From assembly GCF_002117445.1 (NCBI RefSeq), contig NZ_CP019937.1, positions 2,105,501 to 2,169,500 of the forward strand: a stretch of DNA of 64,000 nt, read 5' to 3'. Source of the DNA: Ketogulonicigenium robustum. Lineage in GTDB: Bacteria > Pseudomonadota > Alphaproteobacteria > Rhodobacterales > Rhodobacteraceae. Below, piece by piece: positions 26,539-35,536 of the stretch. Under the pieces are notes generated by a model. It was not told the DNA's origin. It worked only from the letters and a program-made list of their open reading frames with translations, and made no database searches. Made by a program: the position numbers and the translations under genes. Within the stretch, counting starts at the first letter, position 1, and each line of letters opens with the position of its first letter.

Positions 26539-29361
26539 ATGGCTCAGATAGAATTCGTCACCCGCACCGAACAGCTCAGCACCCCCGATGGCCCGCCCGC
26601 CGTGACCGCCGGCGCGCTGGTGATGATCGGCGGCAAACTTTACACCACATCCGCGCTGGACGGGGCGCTGACGCAATGGACGGTCGGCAGCACCGGCGCG
26701 CTGACCCCCGGCACCACAGGCGCGCCCGCCGCGCTGGCGCGGTTGCTGGGCGGCATCATGATCGACGGGGCGGCAGCGGTCGTCACGCTGACCGCAAGCG
26801 GCCTGATGATCGGCGATACGCCCCTGACCCCGCAGGTCGCGCTGGCGGCGACGCCCATGGTCAGCACCCCGCTATCAGGGGGCGGGCAGGCGCTGTTCTT
26901 TGCCGCGGCAGACGGCGGACTGCTGCGCGTCACGCTGGACAAAACTGGCACGCCCACCGCACAAACCCATATCGCCGACACCGAAACAGCCTTCAGCGGC
27001 GACCTGCAGGCCCTGACCACCTTCACCATCGGAGCCGAGACGTTTCTGGCGGGCGTCAGCAGCCGCGACACGGGCCTGACGCTGTGGCGCGTCGACGCCA
27101 GCGGGCAGTTGGTCGAGGCCAGCTCGCTTCCCCCAGACGAGGGCCTGTGGATTAGCGCGCCAACTGCGCTGACCAGCCAGACCATCGGCAGCAACACCTA
27201 TCTCATCGTCGGCGCGGCGGGCAGCAGTTCGCTAACGGTACTACAGGTCGACGACGGCGGGGGCCTTAAGGTCGTCGACCATGTCATGGACGACCTGTTC
27301 ACCCGCTTTGGCGGGGTGCAAAGCGTCGCAAGCGTCAACCACAAGGGACAGATTTTTATCATCGCAGGCGGTGCAGATGATGGCATCAGCGTGCTGCAAC
27401 TGCTGCCCAGCGGCCGCCTGATTGCGCGCGCCCATCTGGCCGATACATTGGATGCGGGCCTGCAAAACATCAGCGCGATCACCGCAACCAGCACCGCGCA
27501 GGGGATCATCATCCATGTCGCATCGACGGTTGAAGGGGGGCTGACGACCCTGACGTGGACAACCGACGGCCGCGTCATCACGAACAACGGCAAGCCGACC
27601 GACGGCGACGACATCATCGTCGACCGCAACGGGGCGTCCATCCTCAGCGGGGGCGGCGGGGCGGACATCTTCGTCATGGCCGCCGACCGCAACGTCAAGA
27701 TCATCACCGATTTTGATCTGGGCACCGACAAGATCGACCTGTCATCGTGGGGGATGATCCGCAGCCTCGCGCAGCTTACCATCACCGCAACCGACGACGG
27801 CTTTCTGGTTACCGATGGCGTGCGCAGCGTCATCGTCCACACAACAGCGGGCACGCCCGTCAGCGCCGACATGCTGCACGACACCGACCTGATCAACCTG
27901 ACGCATATCCCCGTCACGCTGCCCAAAACCCCTGTCGCCGTGCCCCCCACACTGCCGGATGGTGTGCTGATCGGCACCGGCGGCAACGACACGCTGATCG
28001 CGGACGACAGCGGAATGGTGCTTTACGGGTTCGAGGGTCACGACATCCTGATCGGCGGCAAGGGCAACGACATTCTGGTCGGCGGTGACGGCAACGACAG
28101 GCTCGAGGCGACGGCGGGCAACAACATTCTGATCGGCGGCTTTGGCAACAGCACGCTGATCGGCGGCACCGGAAACGACATTATGGTCGCCGGCCCGGGC
28201 GGCAGCACGCTGATTGCAGGCGGGGGGAACAACATTCTGTACGACGGGGCGGGCAGCGACCGGATGGTCGGCGGGCCGGGGGCCAATATCTTTGTCATGG
28301 CCCGCGACAGCTACCGCGACGTGATCGAGGGGTTCACCCTCGGCAAAGACCGGATCGATCTGACCTCATGGGGCGTCACCAGCCTTGCCGCGCTGTCGAT
28401 CACGCAAACCGCGACCGGTGCCACCATCCGCTATGGCGCCGAGGTGTTGGACATCAACACAACCAGCGGCACGCCCCTCAACCCCGCCGACTTCGGCTAC
28501 GACGATCTTTTCGTCGCCGTCCTACCCGCCCCTTTCGCGCCCACCTATGCGGCGCGCGGCCAAACCTTCGTCGGCACCGCCACCAGCGAGGTGCTTTCAG
28601 GAACAATGTATAACGACGTCATCCGCGCGGGTGGCGGCAATGACACCATCTTCGGCTGGGCGGGCGACGACCGCATTCTGGGCGGCGTCGGCGACGACTG
28701 GCTGATCGGTGGCACCGGCGCCGACGAAATGTACGGCGGCCCCGGCGACGACAAATACCATGTCGACGACCCCGGCGATCTGGTCATTGAAAACCCGAAC
28801 GAGGGGAACGACACCGTCTACGCCGAAATCAGCTACACCCTGCCCGACAACGTCGAAAATCTGCGCCTGATGGGCACGGCAAACCTACACGGCATCGGCA
28901 ACGCACTGGACAACCTGATCGTCGGCAACAGCGGCGACAATTATCTGGAAGGCGGCGATGGCAATGACTGGCTCGCCGCGAAATCGGGCACCAACATCCT
29001 TTATGGCGGCGCGGGGCGTGACTGGTTGGTCGGCGGCAGCGGGCGCGATACATTCGTCTACAAAAGCATCACCGACAGCTTGCCGGGGCAGGCCAACCGC
29101 GACCTGATCAACAGCTTCACACGCGGGCAGGACAAAATCGACCTGTCGGCCATCGACGCGAACATGCAAGTCGCAGGCCACCAGACGTTCACCTTTATCG
29201 AAGCCGCCCCCTTCAGCAACACCGCGGGCGAATTGCGCTATGCCAGCTGGGACATGGGCTGGCTTATCGTCGAGGCGGACGTCAACGGTGACGGCCGCGC
29301 CGACATGCAGATTTTCGTGAACCTGATCGACGCCATCGGGGCCGAGGATTTCATCCTCTGA
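26539..29361 (+). CDS. Large RTX (hemolysin-type calcium-binding repeat) secreted protein
   Basis: 940 residues from the ATG at 26539, placed 8 bp after AAGGA; an ATG at 26530 is inside that site. The first ~350 residues are repeating beta-blades (propeller-like: TLTASGLMIGDTPL, FLAGVSSRDTGLTLW) with no signal peptide. Two blocks of GGxGxDxhx nonapeptides follow, at about 477-590 and 680-830 (GGKGNDILVGGDGNDRL, GGGNDTIFGWAGDDRILGG). The end (DLINSFTRGQDKIDLSAID, VNLIDAIGAEDFIL) resembles the serralysin C-terminal domain recognised by type I secretion. No zinc-protease motif is seen. It is probably exported and calcium-folded, a surface or matrix protein. Confidence 0.9.
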   Translation: MAQIEFVTRTEQLSTPDGPPAVTAGALVMIGGKLYTTSALDGALTQWTVGSTGALTPGTTGAPAALARLLGGIMIDGAAAVVTLTASGLMIGDTPLTPQVALAATPMVSTPLSGGGQALFFAAADGGLLRVTLDKTGTPTAQTHIADTETAFSGDLQALTTFTIGAETFLAGVSSRDTGLTLWRVDASGQLVEASSLPPDEGLWISAPTALTSQTIGSNTYLIVGAAGSSSLTVLQVDDGGGLKVVDHVMDDLFTRFGGVQSVASVNHKGQIFIIAGGADDGISVLQLLPSGRLIARAHLADTLDAGLQNISAITATSTAQGIIIHVASTVEGGLTTLTWTTDGRVITNNGKPTDGDDIIVDRNGASILSGGGGADIFVMAADRNVKIITDFDLGTDKIDLSSWGMIRSLAQLTITATDDGFLVTDGVRSVIVHTTAGTPVSADMLHDTDLINLTHIPVTLPKTPVAVPPTLPDGVLIGTGGNDTLIADDSGMVLYGFEGHDILIGGKGNDILVGGDGNDRLEATAGNNILIGGFGNSTLIGGTGNDIMVAGPGGSTLIAGGGNNILYDGAGSDRMVGGPGANIFVMARDSYRDVIEGFTLGKDRIDLTSWGVTSLAALSITQTATGATIRYGAEVLDINTTSGTPLNPADFGYDDLFVAVLPAPFAPTYAARGQTFVGTATSEVLSGTMYNDVIRAGGGNDTIFGWAGDDRILGGVGDDWLIGGTGADEMYGGPGDDKYHVDDPGDLVIENPNEGNDTVYAEISYTLPDNVENLRLMGTANLHGIGNALDNLIVGNSGDNYLEGGDGNDWLAAKSGTNILYGGAGRDWLVGGSGRDTFVYKSITDSLPGQANRDLINSFTRGQDKIDLSAIDANMQVAGHQTFTFIEAAPFSNTAGELRYASWDMGWLIVEADVNGDGRADMQIFVNLIDAIGAEDFIL

Positions 29362-29380
29362 CCCCAATCACAGCGCAGCT

Positions 29381-30526
29381 TTACTGGACTGAGTTGGCAA
29401 CCCCGACCAACGACCCGATCATACCGATCACGGTGCGTGTGCTGGTCAGCGGGCTTTCGGTGCCATAGACAACGTCGTTCGGCATAATCTGGAACTGCCC
29501 GGCCGAGAACAACCCGTCCGCCGATGTCAGATCCAGCGCGAAAATCATGCGCTGGTTGGGCGGGCCCGATGTGCCATCCGCGCGCACAGCGTTGGCTGCA
29601 TAGTTACGCAGCACCAAAATACCGCTCAGGTCCGCGCGTTCGGCTGAAACACCGCCCATCAGGGAAATTGCGCCCAGCGCGGTCACTTTTTCCTCGGGGA
29701 AGACGATTCGCGCCTGTTGGCCCGTGGCCCCCAACGACAAGAAGCTGCGCGATTCGGGCATGACCATAATCCGGTCGCCGCCACGCAAGGTGGTGTCCAG
29801 CGCAGGTTCGGCCAACAGGCGCGACAGTTGGATGCCGTAGACATTGCTGCCACGCATCAGGCGCACCTGCGGGTTCACCAGGGTCGGCGCGACGCCGCCC
29901 GCCTGCGAAATCGCCGCCAGAACGGTCATATCGCGGTCAACCATGGGATAAATCCCCGGCGCGTTCATGCCCGACACCAGATTGACCGCATTGCTGCGCC
30001 CGGGCGTCACGTTCATCTGCACCTGCACCGAAGGCAGGGTCTGCGCGTACAGCTGCTCGATTCGCGTGCGGGCCGCGTCGGTCGACAGGCCGCCCACCTC
30101 GACATCGCCCAAGTACGGCAGGTTCAGCGTCCCGCTGGGCGAGACGACAACCCCTTGCAGCTGCGCAAGGCGGCCCCCTTCGCCGACCAGCAGCGAATTC
30201 TGGCCATTGTCCCAAACAGTAACATTCACCGTATCGCCCGCAGCGATAATAACGCTGGGCGTCTGCGGCTGGCGACGCAGCCACGACAGACGCGAGGAGT
30301 CGTTTTCCAGTGTGATTGCAGGCCATTGCGCGATCACAGGCAGACTTTCCGATGTGACCGGATAGACGGCATAACCACCGTTGGGGTCTAGCGTGATCTC
30401 GCCCGTAACCGGCCGGATTCCGACGACTTCGCTTTGCAAGGCCGCCCCCCGCGGAATGGCGCACCCCGCCAGAAGCAGCGCCAGCGTTGACAATACAACC
30501 CCGCGCAACAAACCTTTATTCGTCAT
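29381..30526 (-). CDS. Capsule polysaccharide export outer-membrane lipoprotein (KpsD/Wza/BexD-type)
   Basis: 381 residues from the ATG at 30526, preceded by GGAGGGA; the frame to 30622 is discarded. The signal peptide ends in the lipobox LLAGC, so it is an outer-membrane lipoprotein. A polysaccharide-export domain (IIAAGDTVNVTVWDNGQNSLLVGEGG, VVSPSGTLNLPYLGDVEVGGLS) is followed by SLBB-type modules (NAVNLVSGMNAPGIYPMVDRDMTVLAAISQAGGV, GDRIMVMPESR). It forms the exit channel for capsule with the KpsE-type protein. It is transcribed divergently from kpsE/kpsT, sharing a 158-bp promoter region. Confidence 0.92.
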   Translation of the reverse strand: MTNKGLLRGVVLSTLALLLAGCAIPRGAALQSEVVGIRPVTGEITLDPNGGYAVYPVTSESLPVIAQWPAITLENDSSRLSWLRRQPQTPSVIIAAGDTVNVTVWDNGQNSLLVGEGGRLAQLQGVVVSPSGTLNLPYLGDVEVGGLSTDAARTRIEQLYAQTLPSVQVQMNVTPGRSNAVNLVSGMNAPGIYPMVDRDMTVLAAISQAGGVAPTLVNPQVRLMRGSNVYGIQLSRLLAEPALDTTLRGGDRIMVMPESRSFLSLGATGQQARIVFPEEKVTALGAISLMGGVSAERADLSGILVLRNYAANAVRADGTSGPPNQRMIFALDLTSADGLFSAGQFQIMPNDVVYGTESPLTSTRTVIGMIGSLVGVANSVQ

Positions 30527-30684
30527 CGTCCCTCCGTCCCGACAGGCTGTCATAAGCAGCCCCAAGGGCGTGTTACCTTTTTCTCTCGCCACCATATAGA
30601 CCGGCCCGACCGCGTCAATCATATGCAGCGGGCTTACCTACGCTTATCGGAATTTTAACCACAGCTGTGACATCTGGATGTGCA

Positions 30685-31881
30685 ATGCACAGCCCCGCCC
30701 CCGCCAACCCCATCCCCCAAGCCATCCCGCCAGCCCCCTTGGCCGAGGCTGCGATTGCCCTAACGCGCGTACCCCCTGCGCGGCTGGCGCCCCGGCACAG
30801 CGGCGTGCTTCTGGGGCTGGGCCTATGCGTATTGGCACCCGTTGCGCTGACGGGCAGCTACCTTTGGCTGTTGGCCGCCGACCAATATGCCTCGCCGCTG
30901 GGGTTTACGATCACCACCGCAGATGCGCCTGCGGGCGATACGGCAGGCGCCTTCGGCACGATCGGGCTGGCGTTGGGGCTGCAAAACACCGGCAACCGCG
31001 ACAGCGAGGTGCTTTACCACTTCCTGCGCAGCCCCGCGCTGGTCACCGCGCTGGATGAGCAACTAAACCTACGCGCGATGTTCGCCGCCCCGCACGACCC
31101 CGTCTTCGCCTTTGCGCCCTCGGGCACGGCCGAGGATCTGACCCGCTATTGGTCGCGCATGGTGCGCCCCACCATCGACCCCGCCAGCGGCATCATCACC
31201 CTGCGCGTCACCGCCTTTTCGCCCGCAGATGCCCAGCGCTTGGCTGTGGCCATCGCGGATGAAAGCACGCGCATGATCAACGCCCTGACCGCCGCCGCGC
31301 GGGCCGAGGCGACGCGCGCCACCGCCGCCGAACTGGCCGCCGCCGCCGATGACGTCGCCCATGCCCGCGCCGCAATGACCGCCTTTCGCATCAGCCACCA
31401 AATGATTGATACCGCCGCCGACGCGCAGGGCCGCATCGGCCTGCAAAACGCGCTGCAGGCGCAACTGGCCAGCGCCCTGATCGACCTTGACCTGCTGCAA
31501 GCCGCCGGCCACGACACCGCCGACATCCGCCTGCGCCAAGCGCAGCAGCGCGTCACCGCCATCACCCACCGCCTTGACCAAATGCAGGCCGATTTCGGCA
31601 CAGGCAGCGACTACGCCACCGCGATGGCCGATTACGAACGCCTGACGGTCGAGCGCGACTTTGCCGAGGCCGCGCACCTTGCCGCGATGGCCGCCCACAC
31701 AGCCGCCAAGGCCGAGGCCGACCGCCAAAGCCGCTTTCTGGCCGTCTTCGACCCGCCCCGCACGCCCGAGCTCGCCGAATACCCCCGTCGCTGGCTGATT
31801 CTGGGCCTGACCACCGTGTTTTCCGCGCTGATCTGGGCGATTGGAACCCTCAGCTACTATGCCCTGCGAGACAGGCGATGA
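30685..31881 (+). CDS. Capsule export inner-membrane periplasmic adaptor (KpsE/BexC/CtrB-type)
   Basis: 398 residues from the ATG at 30685; a GTG at 30667 is an alternative. One helix near residues 43-63 follows a Pro-rich cytoplasmic N-terminus. A long periplasmic section is alanine-rich coiled coil (residues ~195-340), and a second helix lies near the C-terminus (LILGLTTVFSALIWAIGTLSYYAL). The conserved LYHFLRSPALV and YWSRMVRPTIDPASGIITLRVTAF match the KpsE family. It bridges the ABC transporter to the outer-membrane channel. Its stop overlaps kpsT by 4 bp. Confidence 0.9.
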   Translation: MHSPAPANPIPQAIPPAPLAEAAIALTRVPPARLAPRHSGVLLGLGLCVLAPVALTGSYLWLLAADQYASPLGFTITTADAPAGDTAGAFGTIGLALGLQNTGNRDSEVLYHFLRSPALVTALDEQLNLRAMFAAPHDPVFAFAPSGTAEDLTRYWSRMVRPTIDPASGIITLRVTAFSPADAQRLAVAIADESTRMINALTAAARAEATRATAAELAAAADDVAHARAAMTAFRISHQMIDTAADAQGRIGLQNALQAQLASALIDLDLLQAAGHDTADIRLRQAQQRVTAITHRLDQMQADFGTGSDYATAMADYERLTVERDFAEAAHLAAMAAHTAAKAEADRQSRFLAVFDPPRTPELAEYPRRWLILGLTTVFSALIWAIGTLSYYALRDRR

Positions 31882-32534
31882 TCCGGCTGGATCACGTCAG
31901 CAAGGGGTTCCGCACCACCCCCGGCGCGCCGGTGCAAATGCTGCTGCACGATGTCAGCCTGCAGATCCCGCAGGGCGTTTCAGTCGGGCTGCTGGGGCGC
32001 AACGGCGTGGGCAAAACCACGCTGCTGGATATGATCAGCGGCCTGACACTACCTGATCGCGGCAAGATCCACGTCGGCGGCAGCGTGTCATGGCCGATGG
32101 GGTTTTCGGGCAGCCTGCACGGCGACATGACGGGGCTGCAAAATACGCGCTTCGTCGCGCGCATCTACGGCGTCGATAGCGGCGCATTGGTTAATTTCGT
32201 GCAAGATTTCGCAGGCCTTGGCGCGCATTTTAATGCCCCTGTGCGCGGCTATTCGGCCGGGATGCGCGCGCGGCTGGCCTTTGGGCTCTCAATCGGCATC
32301 CCCTTTGACACCTACCTGATCGACGAAATCACCGCCGTCGGCGACGCCGCCTTCCGCGCCAAAAGCCGCGCCTATTTTCTGGCCCGCCTACACAGGGCCG
32401 GGGCGATTGTGGTCAACCACACACTGTCGGAACTGCGCAGCCTGTGCACGGCGGGGCTGGTGCTGCACGACGGCACCTTGCGCTACTTCCCGGCCATCGA
32501 GGACGCCATCGCCGCCCATACCGCCGCAACCTGA
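31878..32534 (+). CDS. Capsule polysaccharide ABC transporter ATPase (KpsT-type)
   Basis: 218 residues, the KpsT/BexA size. Walker A LLGRNGVGKTTLLDMISG; the KpsT-type segment SVSWPMGFSGSLHGDMTGLQNTRFVARIYG; a degenerate signature YSAGMRARLAFGLS in place of LSGGQ, normal for this family; Walker B TYLIDEITAVGDAAFRAK; and the H-loop VVNHTLSELRSLC. It powers capsule export with the KpsM-type permease at 22391-23182. Having kpsM and kpsT separated by about 9 kb is unusual. Its 3' end overlaps a small convergent gene by 52 bp. Confidence 0.93.
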   Translation: MIRLDHVSKGFRTTPGAPVQMLLHDVSLQIPQGVSVGLLGRNGVGKTTLLDMISGLTLPDRGKIHVGGSVSWPMGFSGSLHGDMTGLQNTRFVARIYGVDSGALVNFVQDFAGLGAHFNAPVRGYSAGMRARLAFGLSIGIPFDTYLIDEITAVGDAAFRAKSRAYFLARLHRAGAIVVNHTLSELRSLCTAGLVLHDGTLRYFPAIEDAIAAHTAAT

Positions 32535-32809
32535 CGCCGCGCCACCCGCACCCCGTCGCGCCCCATGCGCAGGGGCGCCGTCATCCGCCATGACAGCGTA
32601 TTCTCCAGCCAGATTTGCCGGTCATGCGCCTGAACCAGCGCGCCTTGCAGTCGCGCGATTTCACTAGCCGCGGCATGGCGGGCGGTATCGCGGTCGACCA
32701 GCATCGCCCCCCACGTGCCGGGCACCCCCTGCATCGCCACGCGCTGGTCAATCTGCGCCAGATAATCCGCCATCATGGCCTGCCGCCGCCGCACCAAATC
32801 CGCCTGCAT
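32483..32809 (-). CDS. Small capsule-locus protein with SWR(M/L)TAPLR motif
   Basis: 108 residues from the ATG at 32809, with GGAGGGTGGG directly upstream. It is mainly helical and could form a coiled coil (residues ~10-80), ending in the motif LENTLSWRMTAPLRMGRDGVR. SWRLTAPLR-type tails occur at the C-termini of many glycosyltransferases and surface-polysaccharide proteins, so a stand-alone copy in a capsule locus is plausible. It overlaps kpsT tail-to-tail by 52 bp, and the rest fills an otherwise empty gap. No function is assigned. Confidence 0.6.
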   Translation of the reverse strand: MQADLVRRRQAMMADYLAQIDQRVAMQGVPGTWGAMLVDRDTARHAAASEIARLQGALVQAHDRQIWLENTLSWRMTAPLRMGRDGVRVARRQVAAVWAAMASSMAGK

Positions 32810-32890
32810 CCCACCCTCCATCGCGCTGCAGGCAAGCTTACCCCGTGCGCGTTAACCGCCCATTACCCAAGTTGCGCATAAAACCGCGAG

Positions 32891-34021
32891 ATGACCGATA
32901 ACGCCCCCCTCTTCCTGGGCCCGATGGGCCGAATCGTCCCCAGCCCCGCAGGCGGCGCGGCTGGAATGGCACAATCGCTAGCGCGCACGGGCGGCAACGC
33001 AGGCAACCTGATCTTCCAACTGGCGACCGCCCAAATGATCGACATGCCGTTGCGCCCGATGGGCGGCGCGCACGGCTATAACGCCCCCGCAGGCACGGCA
33101 CCGCTGGTATTGCCCGCCGCCAACCACCTGCGCCCCGCCGATTGGGCCCCCCTGACCCGCTTTCTCGAGGGGGCGCAGCGCCCCATCGCGGTCTTCGGCC
33201 TTGGGGCCGACAGCGCCAACACCCCCGCCCTGCGACAGTCCCCCAGCCTGATGCGCCTTGTTGCCGTGCTGCGGGAACGCGCCATCGCCATCACGTTTCG
33301 CGGGGCACGCTCGGCCGCCATCGGTGCGGATCTGGGACTTAACGGCGTGGTGCTGGGCTGCCCGTCAATCTTCCTCAACCCGCTTCCCGATCTGGGAAGC
33401 CACATCACGCGCGAGCTGCAACGCGCGGCATGGCGGCCCGGGCTGCGCTGCGCCATTCACGCCGGCGACCCGTTCAACCCCCGCACCCCCACGCACAGCC
33501 GCGCCGAACAAATCATGTTCCGCTATGTCGCCACTGGCCTCGCCCAACACTGGATCCTGCCATCGGGGGGCGGCACCGCATGCGCGGCGGCGGCGGGCCA
33601 GATCGATGCGCCCGAATCGCTCAGCCGCGCGCTGGGACACGTCGATGCAACGCCTATATTGGCGCGCGCGGGCTATGTGCCCTTCAGTGCCCGCAGCTGG
33701 ATCGCGCGGCTTCGCGGGGTAGACCTTGCGCTTGGCACACGGGCGCACGGGGCGCTGGCGGGCCTTGCCGCAGGCACCCCCGCCCCGCTGACGCCCATTG
33801 ATGCCCGCACGAGCGAGCTGGCCCAGACAATGCACCTGCCCACGCTGCCGCTGGACGCGCTGACCCGCGCGGCAACCCCGCAAGACGCCATCGCCAGCGT
33901 GGCCTTCAGCCCTGCCGCCTTCGATACATGGCGCTGCACCGCCGCAGGCCAAATGGCCGCGCTACTACGCGGCATCGGCCTGCGCCCGGCCCCGCACCTA
34001 GACAGGTTGGCCGCGGCATGA
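32891..34021 (+). CDS. Polysaccharide pyruvyl transferase-family protein
   Basis: 376 residues, cytoplasmic. Recognised from the family pattern GNAGNLIFQLATAQMI near the N-terminus, RPIAVFGLGADSAN, AITFRGARSAAIGADLGLNGVVLGCPSIFL and the C-terminal GVDLALGTRAHGALAGLAAGTPA near residue 285 (equivalent to GTRLHG...AGVPA). Members transfer pyruvyl ketals onto capsule sugars or act as related sugar-modifying enzymes. Starts the rightward biosynthetic block; overlaps the next gene by 4 bp. Confidence 0.8.
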   Translation: MTDNAPLFLGPMGRIVPSPAGGAAGMAQSLARTGGNAGNLIFQLATAQMIDMPLRPMGGAHGYNAPAGTAPLVLPAANHLRPADWAPLTRFLEGAQRPIAVFGLGADSANTPALRQSPSLMRLVAVLRERAIAITFRGARSAAIGADLGLNGVVLGCPSIFLNPLPDLGSHITRELQRAAWRPGLRCAIHAGDPFNPRTPTHSRAEQIMFRYVATGLAQHWILPSGGGTACAAAAGQIDAPESLSRALGHVDATPILARAGYVPFSARSWIARLRGVDLALGTRAHGALAGLAAGTPAPLTPIDARTSELAQTMHLPTLPLDALTRAATPQDAIASVAFSPAAFDTWRCTAAGQMAALLRGIGLRPAPHLDRLAAA

Positions 34022-34677
34022 GCCAACTTCCCGACATGGCGACATATCTGGCGACCCTCGCCCCGCTGGGCATCACCCCCCGCGCGGTGATTGATGTGGG
34101 CACGTGCCACGGCACGCCCGAACTGACGGCAGCCTTCCCCAGCGCCCTGCACATCTTCATCGAACCCGCCCCCGCACTGGCCGCGCGCATTGCGCAGCTG
34201 GCCGCGCGTTACGGCGGCGAAGCCTACCCGCTGGCGTTGGGCCAAGCCCCCGCAACCGCTCCGCTGCATTGCCCCGACAGCGGGGTCGAGGGGGCGTCGC
34301 TGGCGTGGGGGCGCACACGGGGCGGGCCGCAGGTCAGGGTCGAAACCCTCGACCGGCTGTTCGCCAGCCGCACCCTGCCGCGCCCGCTGCTGATCAAAAC
34401 TGATTGCCAAGGCCACGATCTGCCTGTGCTGCAAGGGGGAACCGCGCTGCTGCGCCAGACCGATATCGTCGTGGCCGAGGCGAACCTGTTCCACCCCGCC
34501 GGCCAACCCGACCTTGGCGATATGGCCGATCTGGTCGGCTTCATGCGGGCGCAGGGCTTTGCCCCGCACGCGCTGTTCACCCCGCGCTACCGCCCGCGCG
34601 ACGGGGCGCTGGGCCAAATCGACATCGCCTTTGCGCGTAACGACGGCCCCCTGCGCACCCACCATAGCTGGGGCTGA
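34018..34677 (+). CDS. FkbM-family methyltransferase
   Basis: 219 residues from the ATG overlapping the previous stop. The AdoMet motif I is AVIDVGTCHGTPELTAAFP (residues 23-41), with the acidic partner IFIEPAPAL. The FkbM signature is LLIKTDCQGHDLPVLQGGTALLRQTDIVVAEANLF near 122-156. FkbM enzymes O-methylate sugars or polyketides, so here probably a capsule sugar. Part of an overlapping gene string. Confidence 0.87.
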   Translation: MSQLPDMATYLATLAPLGITPRAVIDVGTCHGTPELTAAFPSALHIFIEPAPALAARIAQLAARYGGEAYPLALGQAPATAPLHCPDSGVEGASLAWGRTRGGPQVRVETLDRLFASRTLPRPLLIKTDCQGHDLPVLQGGTALLRQTDIVVAEANLFHPAGQPDLGDMADLVGFMRAQGFAPHALFTPRYRPRDGALGQIDIAFARNDGPLRTHHSWG

Positions 34678-34681
34678 CCCA

Positions 34682-35536
34682 ATGCCGTTCCGCCGCCCCG
34701 CACCCCCGCCCCCGTTCGACCCACTGGCCGCCCCCAACCTGACGGGGCAGTTCATCAGCACCCCGCGCACCGCCGCAGGCCTGATGCGCCCCGCCCCACC
34801 GCCGCGCAGCCAGCAGCCCCTGCCACCCCCCGCCCTGCGGCATTACTACGGCGTCAGGGACGGCAAATATGACGACACCCTGTATCTGCAGGGGGGCGCC
34901 AGCGACGTGCAGCACATGCGCCGCGCGCTGCAAGATGACGGTTGGGCTACTGGCAGCGGGGCCATGCTGGATTTCGGCTGCGGCGCGGGCCGCATGATCC
35001 GCCACCTAACGCCCGAAGCCGCCCTTGCCCCCGTCTGGGGTGTCGACATCCACGCCGAGGCGATAGCGTGGGCCCAAGACGCCCTGTCGCCCCCGTTCGA
35101 CTTTGCCACCACCACAACCGCCCCCCACCTGCCGTTCGAGGACCGCACCTTCACCGTCGCCTATGCCGGATCGGTCTTCACCCATATCGGCGAATTGGCC
35201 GATGCATGGCTGCTGGAACTGCGCCGCTTGCTGGCGGTGGGCGGCTGGCTTTACCTGTCCATCACCGACGCAGAAACGCTGGACCAAATCCGCGTTCAGG
35301 CGCCGCAACACCCCTCGCACGATCACCTTGCCGCGCTGGATGCGGCAACAGGATACACGGGCCAAGACTGGCAAATGCTGATCACGCGCACCGGCCCATG
35401 GGCCCAGCGCGTCATTTACAACCGCCAGCACTTTCTGGCCCGCATCTCCCGCTGGTTCGACGTGCGGGCCGTGCAGCCGCAGGGCTACGGCTGGCAAACT
35501 GCTATCTTGCTGCGCAAAAGGCAGCCCCCACGATGA
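34682..35536 (+). CDS. Class I SAM-dependent methyltransferase
   Basis: 284 residues from the ATG at 34682, 4 bp after the FkbM gene. The first 60 residues are proline-rich and probably disordered. Motif I is AMLDFGCGAGRMIRHL near residue 98, followed by VWGVDIHAEAIAWAQ, the post-I segment LPFEDRTFTVAYAGSVFTHI (methyltransferase_11/25 type) and LRRLLAVGGWLYLSI. It likely methylates a capsule sugar or lipid. It overlaps the next gene by 4 bp. Confidence 0.88.
   Translation: MPFRRPAPPPPFDPLAAPNLTGQFISTPRTAAGLMRPAPPPRSQQPLPPPALRHYYGVRDGKYDDTLYLQGGASDVQHMRRALQDDGWATGSGAMLDFGCGAGRMIRHLTPEAALAPVWGVDIHAEAIAWAQDALSPPFDFATTTTAPHLPFEDRTFTVAYAGSVFTHIGELADAWLLELRRLLAVGGWLYLSITDAETLDQIRVQAPQHPSHDHLAALDAATGYTGQDWQMLITRTGPWAQRVIYNRQHFLARISRWFDVRAVQPQGYGWQTAILLRKRQPPR

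Noticed and set aside
26539-29361. RTX protein as a serralysin-type metalloprotease
   Set aside because: The C-terminal domain resembles that of serralysins, but no HExxH zinc motif is present in the N-terminal part.
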